A DNA stretch of 64,000 nt. Origin: Sphingomonas bacterium. GTDB lineage: Bacteria > Pseudomonadota > Alphaproteobacteria > Sphingomonadales > Sphingomonadaceae. The notes beneath the pieces were generated by a model. The model had not been told where the DNA came from. It made no database searches and worked only from the letters and a program-made list of their open reading frames with translations. Below are positions 62,950 to 64,000 of this stretch, in pieces. The DNA is taken from NCBI GenBank assembly GCA_030149245.1, contig JASBRX010000022.1, positions 1 through 64,000 on the forward strand. Reading direction: 5' to 3'. A program made the position numbers and the translations under genes. Numbering within the stretch: the stretch's first letter is position 1; every line of letters begins with the position of its first letter.

Positions 62950-62973
62950 AGTGTATTATATTTGCGATACACT
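62950..62973. promoter_or_regulatory. candidate operator upstream of telA
   Basis: AGTGTAT (62950-62956) is repeated inverted as ATACACT (62967-62973) across 10 AT-rich bases (TATATTTGCG). It lies between the divergent small-peptide gene and telA. Confidence 0.4.
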
Positions 62974-62983
62974 TGAAGGCGAC

Positions 62984-63013
62984 GCGGTTCCCGTTCATCT
63001 AGGGGGGAACCGC
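62984..63013 (+). promoter_or_regulatory. 5' leader hairpin before telA
   Basis: GCGGTTCCC (62984-62992) pairs perfectly with GGGAACCGC (63005-63013) and ends just before the ribosome site GGAGGG. It could shelter or space the ribosome site; no function is shown. Confidence 0.45.
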
Positions 63014-63025
63014 TGGAGGGATGGG

Positions 63026-64000
63026 ATGTCGACCGAGACTGCGACTGCCGAAAAGACCGACGATCTGGTGCTGACCGCGCCCGAGCCGTTGAAGGAACGC
63101 CCGATCGAGAAGATGGCCGGACTGGTGCCCGTCGATGAGGGTAAAAAGTCCGAGCTGGTCACCCGCGTCGAGAGCTTCATCGACGATCTGGTGGCGCAGG
63201 ACGTCAACTCGCCCGAGTTCGGCAAGCGGGTCGATGCGATCACCGCGATGGGATCGAAGGAAATCCGCGACGCTGCGGGCCAGTCCAACCGCTTTCTGGA
63301 TCGCCCGGTGCGCGCGATGGACAAGGATGTCGGCGTCGGCAAGGACCTGGCCGAGCTGCGCCGCGTGGTCGAGGATCTCGACCCGGGCAAGCGCGGCAGC
63401 CTGACGCAGCGCAAGAAGCTGTTCGGCATCATCCCGTTCGGCAATTCGCTGCGCAATTATTTCGACAGCTACAAGTCGAGCCAGGGGCATATCGCCGCGA
63501 TCCTGAAGAGCCTGCAGTCCGGCAAGGACGAGCTGTTGATGGACAATGCCGCGATCGATGTGGAGCGGCAGAATCTGTGGGCGGCGATGGGGCGGCTCGA
63601 GCAGATGATCTATATCTCGAAGGAGATGGATCAGCGGCTGGAGGACAAGGCCAATGAGCTGGATCACAGCGATCCGGCCAAGGCCAAGGCGATCCGTGAG
63701 ACCGCGCTGTTCTACACCCGTCAGCGCACCCAGGATCTGCTGACCCAGATGGCGGTGACGGTGCAGGGCTATCTAGCGCTTGATCTGGTCAAGAAGAACA
63801 ATGTCGAGCTGGTGAAGGGCGTCGATCGCGCCAGCACCACCACCGTCGGTGCGCTGCGCACGGCGGTGACGGTGGCGCAGGCGCTGACGGCGCAGCGGCT
63901 GGTGCTCGACCAGATCACCGCGCTCAACACCACGACCGCGAACATCATCGATTCGACCGGGAAGCTGCTCAAGGACAATACCGGCCGCATCCACGAACAG
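63026..64000 (+). CDS. TelA-family (toxic anion resistance) protein, N-terminal part
   Basis: The first 325 residues of a TelA/KlaA-family protein; it continues past the window end. TelA proteins are soluble, helical and coiled-coil-rich, named for tellurite resistance but of unknown molecular action. Seen here: MSTETATAEKTDDLVLTAPE, VESFIDDLVAQDVNSPEFGK, MGSKEIRDAAGQSNRFLDRP, IIPFGNSLRNYFDSYKSSQ and the conserved QTQDLL-like RQRTQDLLTQMAVTVQGYLA. ATG 63026 is used since GGAGGG is then spaced by 6 bases; the ATG five bases earlier is in another frame. Confidence 0.9.
   Translation, partial: MSTETATAEKTDDLVLTAPEPLKERPIEKMAGLVPVDEGKKSELVTRVESFIDDLVAQDVNSPEFGKRVDAITAMGSKEIRDAAGQSNRFLDRPVRAMDKDVGVGKDLAELRRVVEDLDPGKRGSLTQRKKLFGIIPFGNSLRNYFDSYKSSQGHIAAILKSLQSGKDELLMDNAAIDVERQNLWAAMGRLEQMIYISKEMDQRLEDKANELDHSDPAKAKAIRETALFYTRQRTQDLLTQMAVTVQGYLALDLVKKNNVELVKGVDRASTTTVGALRTAVTVAQALTAQRLVLDQITALNTTTANIIDSTGKLLKDNTGRIHEQ

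Overview
The window is high-GC DNA from an alphaproteobacterium, most likely a sphingomonad (Sphingomonas or a close relative). The clues are gapR (DUF2312), the yebC-ruvC-ruvA-ruvB order, a TonB-dependent receptor with a sphingomonad-style plug start, several exported proteins carrying an IVVTG-like motif, many acyl-CoA dehydrogenases, and abundant GTCA-bounded intergenic palindromes. It is chromosomal: housekeeping genes (ndk, a tRNA-Asp, glpK, yebC, ruvCAB, typA) are spread through it, and no phage, plasmid or transposase gene is seen.

Layout. 1-4.3 kb: end of ndk, a membrane protein, an OmpR/EnvZ-type two-component pair and a secreted EF-hand protein. 4.3-11 kb: acyl-CoA ligase plus thioesterase, two glutathione transferases, an SDR, a DUF2256 zinc peptide and a Tet-type MFS pump. 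11-41 kb: a large lipid/acyl-CoA catabolic island. It has a GPH symporter, two long/short acyl-CoA dehydrogenase pairs, a TonB receptor with a Spinster-like MFS, and a tandem TetR regulator divergent from an acyl-CoA dehydrogenase / zinc ADH / APH-type kinase / SDR / SDR operon. It also has a long minus-strand operon (FadJ-like, VOC, amidase, two acyl-CoA dehydrogenases, TesB), a serine esterase and a CoA ligase. 42-49.5 kb: a GIY-YIG gene, an M13 peptidase, glpK, an AI-2E-family permease, tRNA-Asp, and an Lrp regulator divergent from an S41 peptidase. 49.5-64 kb: gapR, a YbjQ protein, yebC, a hemerythrin-like protein, ruvC-ruvA, a GH10 xylanase, a second GIY-YIG gene, ruvB, a DUF805 protein, a TPR-PRMT-like methyltransferase, an OmpA-family protein, typA, a secreted protein and the start of telA.

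The most unusual theme is the intergenic DNA. At least 18 palindromic elements in several families sit between genes. Two small homologous GIY-YIG nuclease genes are each enclosed by inverted copies of such palindromes: 31-bp arms, identical when inverted, at one locus, and matching stem-loops at the other. This resembles the REP/RAYT arrangement but with a GIY-YIG protein where the tyrosine transposase would be. Other palindromes lie directly against start codons and supply or abut the ribosome-binding site, and one has become the C-terminus of a kinase gene. A separate multi-branched inverted structure follows the TonB receptor.

Functionally, the middle of the window could take up a lipid-like or isoprenoid-like substrate through the TonB receptor and MFS porters, activate it with CoA ligases and degrade it by beta-oxidation. 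The ACAD/APH-kinase pairing suggests a branch for 4-hydroxyacyl-CoA. Substrates are inferred, not shown. Coordinates were read by eye, so repeat boundaries may be off by a few bases.
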